Below, one piece after another: positions 6,747-14,141 of a stretch of 18,502 nt of DNA. The position numbers were made by a program, and so were the translations under genes. The first letter of the stretch is position 1; every line of letters begins with the position of its first letter. This DNA is from an uncultured Lachnospiraceae bacterium (GTDB lineage Bacteria; Bacillota; Clostridia; Lachnospirales; Lachnospiraceae). The notes under the pieces are model-generated. The model worked only from the letters and a program-made list of their open reading frames with translations, had not been told where the DNA came from and made no database searches. The stretch lies in NCBI GenBank assembly GCA_900548905.1, contig URMK01000088.1, positions 1 to 18,502 on the forward strand, in the 5' to 3' direction.

Positions 6747-7466
6747 ATGCAGGCGAAGGTAACAATTCTTATTATCGAGGATGAAAAAAATATCTGCGAA
6801 TTTATAGCGACAACGTTAAAGGCACAAGGATATAAAGCGATCACCACGGTGCTCGGCAGAGACGGCCTTTCTTTGATAGCTTCCCAATGTCCGGAACTGA
6901 TTCTTTTGGATCTGGGGCTGCCGGATATCGATGGTATGGAGGTGATCAAGCAGGTGCGTTCCTACTCCGCCATCCCAATTATTGTCATATCTGCCAGGAC
7001 GCAGGAGAAGGAAAAGGTTATGGCGCTGGATTTAGGGGCGGATGATTACATTACCAAACCCTTTGGATCCAATGAACTGCTTGCCAGAATCCGTACGGCC
7101 CTGCGGCACGGCAACCGGCCTGCGGGCGGAGGAGCTGCCGTCGACAGGCCTTATAAAGCAAAAGGGCTTGTCATTGATTTTGACAAGCGCCTTGTTACGG
7201 TTGATGGGGAGAGTGTACATCTGACCCAGGTGGAATTTAAGATTGTATCCTATCTTGCCAGGAATTCAGGAAAGGTTATTACCTATGATTCTCTGATATC
7301 CCACGTATGGGGTCCCTATGCGGATGATAATAACCGGATTCTGCGGGTAAATATGGCTAATATCCGCAGAAAGCTGGAAAAGAACCCTGCGGAACCCCAG
7401 TTTATCCTTACGGAAATCGGCGTGGGCTACCGGATGGCAGAGGATGAAAATCAGGAAAATGAATAG
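6747..7466 (+). CDS. KdpE-like OmpR-family response regulator
   Basis: This 239-residue two-domain regulator starts 49 bp after the kinase, with GGAGG upstream of the ATG. The receiver domain shows the acidic pair (Glu11, Asp12), the phospho-acceptor Asp55 (LLDLGLPD), Ser82 and Lys104 (DDYITKPFG). The C-terminal half is an OmpR/PhoB winged helix (residues 140-232; VEFKIVSYLARNSGKVITYDSLI, then NRILRVNMANIRRKLE and GVGYRM). It is the evident partner of the upstream kinase. The last 16 bp overlap the end of the convergent DUF4317 gene, leaving no room for a separate terminator. Confidence 0.94.
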   Translation: MQAKVTILIIEDEKNICEFIATTLKAQGYKAITTVLGRDGLSLIASQCPELILLDLGLPDIDGMEVIKQVRSYSAIPIIVISARTQEKEKVMALDLGADDYITKPFGSNELLARIRTALRHGNRPAGGGAAVDRPYKAKGLVIDFDKRLVTVDGESVHLTQVEFKIVSYLARNSGKVITYDSLISHVWGPYADDNNRILRVNMANIRRKLEKNPAEPQFILTEIGVGYRMAEDENQENE

Positions 7467-8707
7467 CTGTCATCTTCAGGGGATGCAGCCTGGGCGGAGG
7501 CAGGAATGGCCTCTTGCGTATCCTCATAAGCGGGCTGGGAACCGGAAACCTCTTCAGGGATCGGTTCTTCTTCCTGTCTGGGTGCAATCGTCCTGACATT
7601 GACGCCGTTTACTTCAATATGATCGTTAACTGTGATTACAAGACATTCTTTTCCGTCGATAACCCTTGTTTCTATCAAATCTGTACGTTCCGGATTAACC
7701 TTGATTACTACGTCCGGGGTTTCTATGTTGAATTTTCTGCTGCTGGCGATATTGGTGGCGAGCAGGGAAGCTTTTTCCCCGGCCGCAGCTTCAAAGGTCT
7801 GATCAAAGGTTTCCAGTTTCTCTTCGGGCACACCGCTCAGCTCAAACAGGCGTTTCACGTCCGGTTTGGTCAGCACCAGCGGATCCGGGGAATCCTTGGT
7901 TTCTTCTACCATTTCCGTAAGATGCTCATGGATGTTTTTGACAACCTCATAATCACAGTCCTCCCCCAGCGTGTCGGAAATCAGATAATTAAAGGTTTCC
8001 TTCTGGCTGTCAGCGGTGAGCGGCAGGAAGCAGCCGAACATGGCTTCGATGAATTCCGGCTGCAGCTCCTCCGCCAATTTGGAGAAATACAGCATGGAAT
8101 GGATATCGCTGTTTCTGTCGTTAAAAGCGGGGAAAAGGAAGCCTTTTACAGGAGGATCCACTACCCAGTCACGGATTCGGTTTTCTATTGCGTTGGTTTC
8201 CGCATTGTAAAAAAGGCCGGGTTTTGACAGCTTGACCGGGCAAAGGCTGCAAAGCAGGTATTCATAAACATCTTCGGAAGCGTCGAACATTTCCGAACCG
8301 TCGGTGGATTTGCCGGGAATATCATAAGCCACATGAATCAGGATAATGTAATAATTTTCCGGAAAATAATAGTTTTCTATGATTTTCTGGTAAAATTCCT
8401 CAAGAAGTGCATCATCCTGCAGCTTGCTGTCACGCAGCTTCAGCAGGAATTCCTGAGGGCCGCCCGGATTTTCCGAATCCAGGGGAAACTCCAGATTAAG
8501 CAGGTTCTTTCCCAGGGTCCCGGAAAGGGTCTGCTTGAAAAGATTAAAATATTTAAAGGTTTCTTCTTCCGGAAGGGAAAGGAAAGCTTCCTTCAGCTCC
8601 GTTTTGATATTTTTTTCCCCGTCCACGTAACAGCCGCAGATACGGGTGACGGAACATTTTTCATGGGTGTATTGTTTCCGGATTTCCAGGACTTCTTTTT
8701 TATTCAT
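7451..8707 (-). CDS. DUF4317 family protein
   Basis: The 418-residue protein opens with MNKKEVLEIRKQYTHEKCSVTRICGCYVDGEK, the usual start of DUF4317 proteins of Clostridia. It has no signal peptide or membrane segment, so it is predicted to be cytosolic. The first 300 residues look alpha/beta; the part at about 315-385 (VVIKVNPERTDLIETRVIDGKECLVI) looks like a small beta domain; the tail is acidic and Pro/Ser-rich. GAGGT lies 5 nt upstream of the ATG. It begins 56 bp after the pyridoxamine kinase gene and is probably cotranscribed with it. The function is unknown, and the B6 link is only positional. Confidence 0.85.
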   Translation of the reverse strand: MNKKEVLEIRKQYTHEKCSVTRICGCYVDGEKNIKTELKEAFLSLPEEETFKYFNLFKQTLSGTLGKNLLNLEFPLDSENPGGPQEFLLKLRDSKLQDDALLEEFYQKIIENYYFPENYYIILIHVAYDIPGKSTDGSEMFDASEDVYEYLLCSLCPVKLSKPGLFYNAETNAIENRIRDWVVDPPVKGFLFPAFNDRNSDIHSMLYFSKLAEELQPEFIEAMFGCFLPLTADSQKETFNYLISDTLGEDCDYEVVKNIHEHLTEMVEETKDSPDPLVLTKPDVKRLFELSGVPEEKLETFDQTFEAAAGEKASLLATNIASSRKFNIETPDVVIKVNPERTDLIETRVIDGKECLVITVNDHIEVNGVNVRTIAPRQEEEPIPEEVSGSQPAYEDTQEAIPASAQAASPEDDSYSFS

Positions 8708-8763
8708 TGGTTACCTCTTTTCTTTATTTTTGTTACTCGTGCAGCGGCAAAAGCTAACAGGGA

Positions 8764-9693
8764 TCAGGTGAGCAGATACAGGAAATTTTCAAAACAGACG
8801 CCCTGTTCCCTGGGGATATGCAGCTTTGAGGAAGCCTGTGTACAGGTACGAACAAAGCCGGCGGCCTTTTCAACCGACTGGAAAAAATCAACGCCGTTGA
8901 CAGCGTCCGCAGCGATGACGGAGGCGAAGATATCCCCGGTTCCCGGACGGGATTCTCCGGCGATGTGCATACGGCAGTAGCCGTGGCAGTAGCCGTAGCA
9001 ACAGCTGTTGCGGCAGTCGTGGAGATTGCCCTCTTCTTGTTTTATTGAAATAAAATTAACGAATTCGCCTTCCTCCTGCATACCGGTTATTACGATTTTT
9101 TCAGGGCCCATGGCGTGGAGCTGTGCGGTGAGTGAGGTTAATTCTTCCGTGGACCAGCCGGTTTCCCGGTAGCCGGTACCGGTAAGAAGGCAGGCTTCCG
9201 TGATATTGGGTGTGATGATATCTGCCATGGACAGCAGTTCCTTCATTTCCGAGCAGTGCCGGGATGTGACCGTGCGGTAGGCTTTTCCGTGATCCCCCAT
9301 CACCGGATCCAGGATGATAACGGGGCGTGTAGCCGCGGAGGATGCAGCGTTTCTGCGCTGGGAGGCCAGAAAGTCTCTGACTATACCGATTTGGGCTACA
9401 CTGCCCAGAAAGCCACAGTAAATACCGTCAAAGGACAGGCCAAGTTCCTGCCATTTTTCCAGGTAATCCGGCAGAATCGCGGTGCAGTCATGCATAAAGT
9501 GCACCGGAAAACCGGTATGATTGGAAAAGATGGAGGTGGGGACCGGGCATACCTGTATTCCCATGGAACTGATAATAGGAAGGGATACGGTGGTGGAGCA
9601 CCGCCCGTAGCCTGCGATATCATTGATCATGGCGATTTTAGGAGGGATCCGGCAGGGGATCCTGGGCTTGTCCGATAAGGATTGTTCTGTCAT
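8764..9693 (-). CDS. pdxY: Pyridoxamine/pyridoxal kinase (PdxY-type) with Cys-rich insertion
   Basis: This ribokinase-like vitamin B6 kinase (309 residues) would phosphorylate pyridoxal or pyridoxamine with ATP. Diagnostic features are INDIAGYGRCSTTVSLPI at 23-40, TGFPVHFMHDC near 60, the VIILDPVMGDHGK strand at 125-137, TPNITEACLLTG at 161-172, and the anion-hole/catalytic GTGD at 251-254 with Asp254. Immediately before GTGD, where the family has an ordinary lid-side segment, residues 227-240 hold six Cys in a CRNSCCYGYCHGYC run partly created by a 12-bp tandem duplication. Whether the enzyme tolerates it is unknown. It lies downstream of the B6 synthesis and transport genes but has its own leader. 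Confidence 0.88.
   Translation of the reverse strand: MTEQSLSDKPRIPCRIPPKIAMINDIAGYGRCSTTVSLPIISSMGIQVCPVPTSIFSNHTGFPVHFMHDCTAILPDYLEKWQELGLSFDGIYCGFLGSVAQIGIVRDFLASQRRNAASSAATRPVIILDPVMGDHGKAYRTVTSRHCSEMKELLSMADIITPNITEACLLTGTGYRETGWSTEELTSLTAQLHAMGPEKIVITGMQEEGEFVNFISIKQEEGNLHDCRNSCCYGYCHGYCRMHIAGESRPGTGDIFASVIAADAVNGVDFFQSVEKAAGFVRTCTQASSKLHIPREQGVCFENFLYLLT
8973..8996 (-). repeat. 12-bp tandem duplication within the B6 kinase gene
   Basis: GGCAGTAGCCGT occurs twice in direct succession on the plus strand (8973-8984, 8985-8996). On the coding strand it yields the YGYCHGYC repeat. It lies just upstream of the codons for the catalytic GTGD loop. Confidence 0.9.
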
Positions 9694-9726
9694 GGAATGC
9701 GTTTCCTTTTCTTATGAAATATAGGG

Positions 9727-9791
9727 GCCGGTGACTTGCTGGTAACCGGCAGAATCCAGCCGGCCGGCAGCAGATAGCCGGGCCGGGATTC
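9727..9791 (-). promoter_or_regulatory. Structured 5' leader of the pyridoxamine kinase gene
   Basis: Two GC-rich hairpins precede the start codon. One, at 9752-9791, has GAATCC/GGATTC closing a CGGCC-GGC/GCC-GGCCG helix with an 8-nt loop. The other, at 9727-9750, has GCCGGT/ACCGGC around 12 nt. No known riboswitch class was recognised. It may act in RNA stability, attenuation or ligand sensing. Confidence 0.5.
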
Positions 9792-9801
9792 CATAAAACT
9801 T

Positions 9802-9810
9802 ATTATAACA
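9802..9810 (-). promoter_or_regulatory. Possible extended -10 promoter for pdxY/DUF4317
   Basis: On the minus strand TGTTATAAT (a TGn-TATAAT extended -10) occurs, with no good -35 at the expected distance. It overlaps the T run of the upstream terminator. Transcription would start near 9795, just before the hairpin leader. Confidence 0.45.
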
Positions 9811-9851
9811 AAAACAACGGCAATCCGGCTAGCGGAATGTCGCTGTTTTTT
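9808..9851 (-). terminator. Terminator after the ECF transporter gene
   Basis: On the minus strand AACAGCG pairs with CGTTGTT (one G-T wobble), with a further TCCG/CGGA inner helix, and is followed by a T-rich run (TTGTTTTTG). It lies about 25 bp after the stop of the ECF S component, separating pdxST-ECF from the kinase. Confidence 0.7.
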
Positions 9852-9875
9852 TACAATGTTTTATGACTTTTTGTA

Positions 9876-10478
9876 TTACTTATTTGCACACCCTTTTGTT
9901 CCCAGCCGGAAGAACAGCCCGGCCTTTTGCAGGGCGGGACGGAGTGCCATGTACACGGCAACGGAAACGATGGTTGATAAAACGGCGTTGATGGAGGTGG
10001 AAGCGATGTTCCATGCCAGAGTAATATCGGCAGCAGGTTTCCCAAGAATGAGAAGCTTATAGAAATAGCCTACGAGAGGATCCGCCACCATATTGAAAGC
10101 GAGCCCGCCTATCGCAGCGAAAAGGGTCCACTGGAATAATTTCTTTTTATCATTTGTTTGGGTGATTTTGCCGCATTTATGGGCGATAAAACCGGTAATC
10201 AGCCCGATACAGAGCTTAAGCAGAAAGGTTTTGGGTGCATAGACCACATACACGGGATCAAAAATATCCCCGATGGTCATGCCCAGCGCGCCTCCGATGC
10301 CTCCGTACAGGCCGCCCAATATCAGGGCGCCCAGGACACAGACGGCATTTCCCAAATGGATGGAAGTGGCATCCCCCCCGGGCAGTGTAATTTTGATTTG
10401 CAGGAATGTGAATACCACGTAGGACAATGCGGCAAAGACACCGGTCATTACCAGCTTTTGGACTTTTTCGTTTCTCAT
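9876..10478 (-). CDS. ECF transporter S component, probable vitamin B6 uptake
   Basis: The 200-residue protein has about six hydrophobic segments and the N-terminal form usual for ECF S components (KLVMTGVFAALSYVVF, then GDATSIHLGNAVCVLGALILGGLYGG). S components bind the vitamin and dock with a shared EcfT/EcfA energising module, which is not in this window. It starts 22 bp after pdxT with GAGGAGG 8 nt before the ATG, so it belongs to the pdxST transcript. That linkage, together with the nearby pyridoxamine kinase, supports pyridoxine/pyridoxal as substrate, as predicted for PdxU-type S components. Substrate is inferred from context. Confidence 0.85.
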   Translation of the reverse strand: MRNEKVQKLVMTGVFAALSYVVFTFLQIKITLPGGDATSIHLGNAVCVLGALILGGLYGGIGGALGMTIGDIFDPVYVVYAPKTFLLKLCIGLITGFIAHKCGKITQTNDKKKLFQWTLFAAIGGLAFNMVADPLVGYFYKLLILGKPAADITLAWNIASTSINAVLSTIVSVAVYMALRPALQKAGLFFRLGTKGCANK

Positions 10479-10500
10479 GTTGATTTCCTCCTCATAACGG

Positions 10501-11139
10501 TTATGCGGGCTTTCCTTCCGAAGGGAAGGCTGCGTTTTCAGCCATACGCAGAAAATAAGAATGAACCGCGGGATTGCCGCTTAATTCCGGATGAAAGGAC
10601 ATAGCAAGCTGATTCCGGTATCTTACGGCGGCAGGATATTCCCGCAGGATGCCATCCGGTTTATCCGTTTGGCATGTCACTGCCAGTACCTCGGCTTGGC
10701 CGGCCGAAACAATCAGCGGAGCTCGGATAAAGGTCATGGGGAAAGCCCCGATTCCTTGAAATGCTGCCATTTCCTGAAAGCTTCCCAGCTGCCGTCCGTA
10801 AGCATTCCGGCGGACCGTAACGGGAAGCGTGCCGAAGCAGGGCGGCGTTTTGTCCTCCTTTTCCTGCGCCAGCAATATCAGACCTGCGCAGGTGGCAAGG
10901 ACGGGAAGGCCTTTTTCCAGCCTTCCCCGGATAGGGGAAAACAACCCGGAATCCCGGAGCAGTTTTTCGATGACCGTACTTTCCCCTCCGGGAAGCACAA
11001 GGCCGTCTGTCGGGCCGGAATACAGATCTTTTTTCTGACGGATTTCAAAACATGCCGCACCCAGGCTTTCCAGCATGATTTTATGCTCTGCAAATGCCCC
11101 CTGGAGGGCAAGAATCCCAATTCTCATTTCCGTTTCCAT
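10501..11139 (-). CDS. pdxT: Pyridoxal 5'-phosphate synthase glutaminase subunit PdxT
   Basis: A class I (triad) glutaminase that releases ammonia from glutamine and channels it to PdxS for PLP synthesis. In 212 residues the GILALQGAFAEH start, the LVLPGGEST oxyanion loop, the nucleophile Cys84 (ATCAGLILL), NAYGRQLGSFQE, and the His183/Glu185 pair (SFHPEL) are all present. The start is ambiguous: ATG at 11139 gives METEMRIG, while ATG at 11127 gives MRIG, closer to the usual N-terminus. Neither has a strong SD. The 17-bp gap after pdxS suggests translational coupling. Confidence 0.95.
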   Translation of the reverse strand: METEMRIGILALQGAFAEHKIMLESLGAACFEIRQKKDLYSGPTDGLVLPGGESTVIEKLLRDSGLFSPIRGRLEKGLPVLATCAGLILLAQEKEDKTPPCFGTLPVTVRRNAYGRQLGSFQEMAAFQGIGAFPMTFIRAPLIVSAGQAEVLAVTCQTDKPDGILREYPAAVRYRNQLAMSFHPELSGNPAVHSYFLRMAENAAFPSEGKPA

Positions 11140-11156
11140 AGTGTCGTACCCGGCAT

Positions 11157-12032
11157 CTATTTTCCCCTTTCCGCCATCAAAAGGGCGATTTCCGATTCAT
11201 TGATCCCCACCATAGCGTCGCCTAAATCGGCAGACAGTTCGGCAAGAAGAACGGGATCCTGATAATTGGTGACGGCCTTTACAATGGCCTCCGCCCGTCT
11301 TGCGGGATTTCCGGATTTAAAGATACCGGAGCCTACAAAAACGCCTTCCGCCCCAAGCTGCATCATCAGGGCGGCATCCGCCGGAGTGGCTATGCCGCCG
11401 GCTGCAAAGTTCACCACGGGAAGCCTCCTGTTGTCATGGACATAACGGAGAAGGGAAAGGGGAACCTGAAGCTCTTTGGCCGCTTCAAAAAGTTCATCCG
11501 GACGAAGGGATGCCACACGGGCGATTTCGCTGTTCATCCTGCGCATATGGCGCACGGCCTGGACGATGTCCCCGGTACCCGGCTCCCCCTTGGTACGGAT
11601 CATGGAAGCCCCTTCTCCGATCCGCCGGAGCGCCTCACCCAAATCCCTTGCGCCGCAGACAAAAGGAACCCGGAAGCCGGTTTTGTCGATGTGGTATATA
11701 TCATCGGCAGGGGAAAGTACTTCGCTTTCATCAATATAATCTATTTCAATGGCTTCGAGTATCTGTGCTTCCGCAAAATGGCCGATACGGCATTTCGCCA
11801 TGACGGGAATGGTTACCGCTTCCTGGATGCCCCGGATCATCTTCGGATCACTCATGCGGGATACACCGCCGGCGGCCCGTATATCTGCCGGAATCCGTTC
11901 CAGGGCCATGACGGCACAGGCGCCGGCTTCCTGGGCAATACGTGCCTGTTCCGGTGTGGTGACGTCCATGATAACGCCGCCTTTAAGCATCTGGGCCAGT
12001 TCCTTATTTAATTCATATCTGTTATTGTCCAT
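11157..12032 (-). CDS. pdxS: Pyridoxal 5'-phosphate synthase subunit PdxS
   Basis: The lyase subunit makes PLP from ribose 5-phosphate, glyceraldehyde 3-phosphate and ammonia. The start at 12032 is set by GGAGG 8 nt upstream and gives 291 residues, the family length; the frame is open further upstream but lacks signals. The (beta/alpha)8 barrel residues are in place: Asp23 (GGVIMDVT), Lys80 (VMAKCRIGHFAEAQ) and Lys148 (MIRTKGEPGTG). VNFAAGGIATPADAALMMQLGAEGVFVGSGIF forms the phosphate-binding region. It is the first gene of pdxS-pdxT-ECF. Confidence 0.97.
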   Translation of the reverse strand: MDNNRYELNKELAQMLKGGVIMDVTTPEQARIAQEAGACAVMALERIPADIRAAGGVSRMSDPKMIRGIQEAVTIPVMAKCRIGHFAEAQILEAIEIDYIDESEVLSPADDIYHIDKTGFRVPFVCGARDLGEALRRIGEGASMIRTKGEPGTGDIVQAVRHMRRMNSEIARVASLRPDELFEAAKELQVPLSLLRYVHDNRRLPVVNFAAGGIATPADAALMMQLGAEGVFVGSGIFKSGNPARRAEAIVKAVTNYQDPVLLAELSADLGDAMVGINESEIALLMAERGK

Positions 12033-12063
12033 AATCATATCCTCCGGTATATACTTGCATTTT

Positions 12064-12098
12064 ATTATACATAAAAGTGGCATGATAAAAAGTGCCAT
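12064..12098 (-). promoter_or_regulatory. pdxS promoter with tandem PdxR (MocR)-like boxes
   Basis: A minus-strand TATAAT (12064-12069) lies 18 bp upstream of the SD. Directly behind it are two direct repeats, AAAAGTGGCAT (12073-12083) and AAAAGTGCCAT (12088-12098) on the plus strand, 15 bp apart, covering the weak -35 region. PdxR proteins of Gram-positives are reported to use AAAGTGG-type sites at pdxST promoters, so activation by a PLP-sensing MocR regulator is inferred. No pdxR gene is in the window. Confidence 0.55.
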
Positions 12099-12167
12099 TT
12101 TATATATTTTTAACCATGCCAGTTTGCGAGGATAAAAAGAGGGACAGTAAAACAATTGGAATTGTCG

Positions 12168-12209
12168 CCGCAACGTATTCTTGCGGTCTGCACAGTAAAG
12201 GCGCAGACC
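12168..12209 (+). other. Two overlapping inverted repeats in the divergent intergenic region
   Basis: CCGCAA/TTGCGG (12168-12186) and GGTCTGC/GCAGACC (12185-12209) share two G bases, so as RNA only one can form fully. No T run follows. They lie about 100 bp upstream of the lipoprotein gene. The rest of this intergenic stretch (12099-12305) shows no clear promoter to me. Confidence 0.4.
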
Positions 12210-12305
12210 TGGCTGAACGGTTATTAAAATTTCCTTAAAATCACGCCCTGCACATTGCTTCCCCGGACGGAAAAAGGTAAGATTAAACAGATCGGGAGGG
12301 AAATT

Positions 12306-13367
12306 ATGACGACAGAGAAAAAGAAGGGAATAAAGGGGAGAAAAAACAGGGGGAAGCTGTGGATAGCGGTATCACTTATTGCTGTAATTCCGGCTTTAGC
12401 CTCCTGCAGCAGGGCGGAAGAAGGCCCCGCTGCTGTTCTGGAAAGTGCCGCGGAAACAGCTGCGGACAAAGAAAGTCCGGAAGAAAACTTGAACGCCGGC
12501 ACAGACAGTAACCCGGACGGACAGACGGCCGCCCCGGCGGAGCGGGTTTCACTGACCGAAGAAGAACTGCAGGGCTTCCGGGAGCTTTTAAACCAGACCG
12601 GCTATGGGAATTGTCTCACCTGCTATTATGAAGAGCCTGCGCAGATCAGTGTGTCGGAGATTTTTTACAGCCTCCACGGAATAGGAGAACCCGTATCGGA
12701 AGAAGAGGTCGCATCTCTCGGCTGGGAAGAAACCCTGGATGCGGTAAAATTCCCGGTGGACACAATGGAGCAATACCTCATGGAAAGATTCGGCATTACA
12801 TTGGAGCAGGTGCAGAAGGAAGTACTGTTTGACTATCTGCCGGAATACAGGGCCTATTATCTGAATGCAGGCGATACTAACCTGGTAATGGCGGAATGCA
12901 TATCCGGGACCAGATCGGAAGATATCATAAGGATTTTGTATACCACGGGCAATGAAGACGGACTTTGGGAGGTCAGCCTGCGGGAAAAAGAAGGCGGGTA
13001 TCAGTTTCTTGCAAATGTGAACCGGTCGGCCGGGCACAACAGAGATTATGTGGAACAGGTGCTGGCTCAGAAAGACAGCCTGCAGCATGGGGAAAATGAG
13101 AATTATGATTTCTATTTCCGTCCGGAGAACGGAGAACTGGTCTGCGCGGAGGATAAGCCCTCCGGAGGATCCCCGTCGGTAAGGACCCTTTATTTTGAAA
13201 ACGGGGAATGTACGGTGATCACTTTGTCGGGGGAAGATGCCTGGGCGGATGCCAGAGGGGCTTTTTGCAGTGCAAACGGGCGCTATATCGGGGCAACGCA
13301 GGGATATTACAAGGATATAGGGATTGGTGTCCTGGAGGAGTTTGAAGAGGCCAAAGGAAATTTTTAA
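12306..13367 (+). CDS. Putative lipoprotein of unknown function
   Basis: The ATG at 12306 follows GGGAGGG; a TTG-initiated longer frame from 12255 is not supported. The 353-residue protein has a basic N-region, a hydrophobic stretch from about residue 18 and a lipobox LASC with Cys34 as the predicted lipidation site, so it should be an exported membrane-tethered lipoprotein. An acidic, Ala/Glu/Asp-rich linker follows to about residue 80, then a folded region without a family I recognise, containing motifs such as GNCLTCYYEEP, FGITLEQVQKEV and a beta-rich C-terminal half. Cys residues are present in the mature part. It is followed by 58 bp and the phosphoesterase gene. Confidence 0.82.
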   Translation: MTTEKKKGIKGRKNRGKLWIAVSLIAVIPALASCSRAEEGPAAVLESAAETAADKESPEENLNAGTDSNPDGQTAAPAERVSLTEEELQGFRELLNQTGYGNCLTCYYEEPAQISVSEIFYSLHGIGEPVSEEEVASLGWEETLDAVKFPVDTMEQYLMERFGITLEQVQKEVLFDYLPEYRAYYLNAGDTNLVMAECISGTRSEDIIRILYTTGNEDGLWEVSLREKEGGYQFLANVNRSAGHNRDYVEQVLAQKDSLQHGENENYDFYFRPENGELVCAEDKPSGGSPSVRTLYFENGECTVITLSGEDAWADARGAFCSANGRYIGATQGYYKDIGIGVLEEFEEAKGNF

Positions 13368-13425
13368 GGACACGGATAAGGCGGCGGAACCGGCGGCTGT
13401 GAAGGTTAGCGGAAAGGAGTAGGAA

Positions 13426-14121
13426 ATGCGGGCTGCGGTTATTTCAGATACCCATAACCTGCTGCGGCAGGAAGTATCAGACCTGATAGAAACCTGTGAT
13501 GTCATTTTGCATGCAGGGGATGTAAATACGCAGAAACTGGCGGAACAGCTGGAAAAGAGAAAACCGTTATACATGGTGCGGGGAAACAACGATGGGGAAT
13601 GGGCGGCCGGCGTGCCGGAAACCCTTTCATTTGAACTGGAAGGGGTATCTTTTTATATGATACACAACAGAAGGGAGATACCGGAAGGGAGAGGGAATGC
13701 CGATGTGGTTATATACGGCCATACCCATAATTATTCCTGCCGGCAGGAGGAGAACACTCTGTGGCTTAACCCGGGAAGCTGCGGAAAACGGCGGTTTACC
13801 CTGCCGGTTACCATGGCGGTGCTGGAGCTTCATAACGGCGGCATTGAGGTGGAGCGGATTGATCTGATACCGGCAGATTGTAAAGACCGGAGTAAGAAAG
13901 AGGCGGTGCTGGAGGACTTATACGGCATGGACAGAGCCGTTGCCGTTAAAAGGATCGTCAAGGGAATGGACAGAGGGGAAAATATCCGGGTAATGGCTGA
14001 AAAATGGAGGCTGCCTGAGAAATTTGTGGAGCAGGTGTGCCGTATTCGTGTAACCCATCCCGGAGTTACGGCTGCGGGGATTTTGGATAAAATGGAAGCA
14101 AATGCTGCCATAAAAAAATGA
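13426..14121 (+). CDS. YfcE/MJ0936-type metallophosphoesterase with C-terminal helical extension
   Basis: The dimetal phosphodiesterase core is complete in residues 1-150: Asp8/His10 (SDTHN), Asp32 (HAGDV), Asn54 (GNND), His80, and His99/His101 (GHTH), with NPGSCG near 115. Enzymes of this family hydrolyse phosphodiesters with Mn-type metals, but the physiological substrate is seldom known. The protein is 231 residues, longer than the usual 155-180 core. Residues about 157-225 form a helical extension (AVAVKRIVKGMDRGENIRVMAEKW...) that looks like a small helix-turn-helix-like domain. AAAGGAG lies 6 nt before the ATG. The stop overlaps an ATG of the next frame (ATGA). Confidence 0.9.
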   Translation: MRAAVISDTHNLLRQEVSDLIETCDVILHAGDVNTQKLAEQLEKRKPLYMVRGNNDGEWAAGVPETLSFELEGVSFYMIHNRREIPEGRGNADVVIYGHTHNYSCRQEENTLWLNPGSCGKRRFTLPVTMAVLELHNGGIEVERIDLIPADCKDRSKKEAVLEDLYGMDRAVAVKRIVKGMDRGENIRVMAEKWRLPEKFVEQVCRIRVTHPGVTAAGILDKMEANAAIKK

Positions 14122-14141
14122 GAAGAATGGAAGAGATGATA

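Noticed and set aside
7514..8227. Plus-strand open frame of 237 codons
   Set aside because: It is antisense to the recognisable DUF4317 gene, without an SD, and its translation matches no family I know.
12033..12173. N-terminal extension of PdxS by 47 residues
   Set aside because: The extension runs through the promoter and PdxR-like boxes, and GGAGG lies 8 nt before the ATG at 12032, which gives the standard PdxS length.
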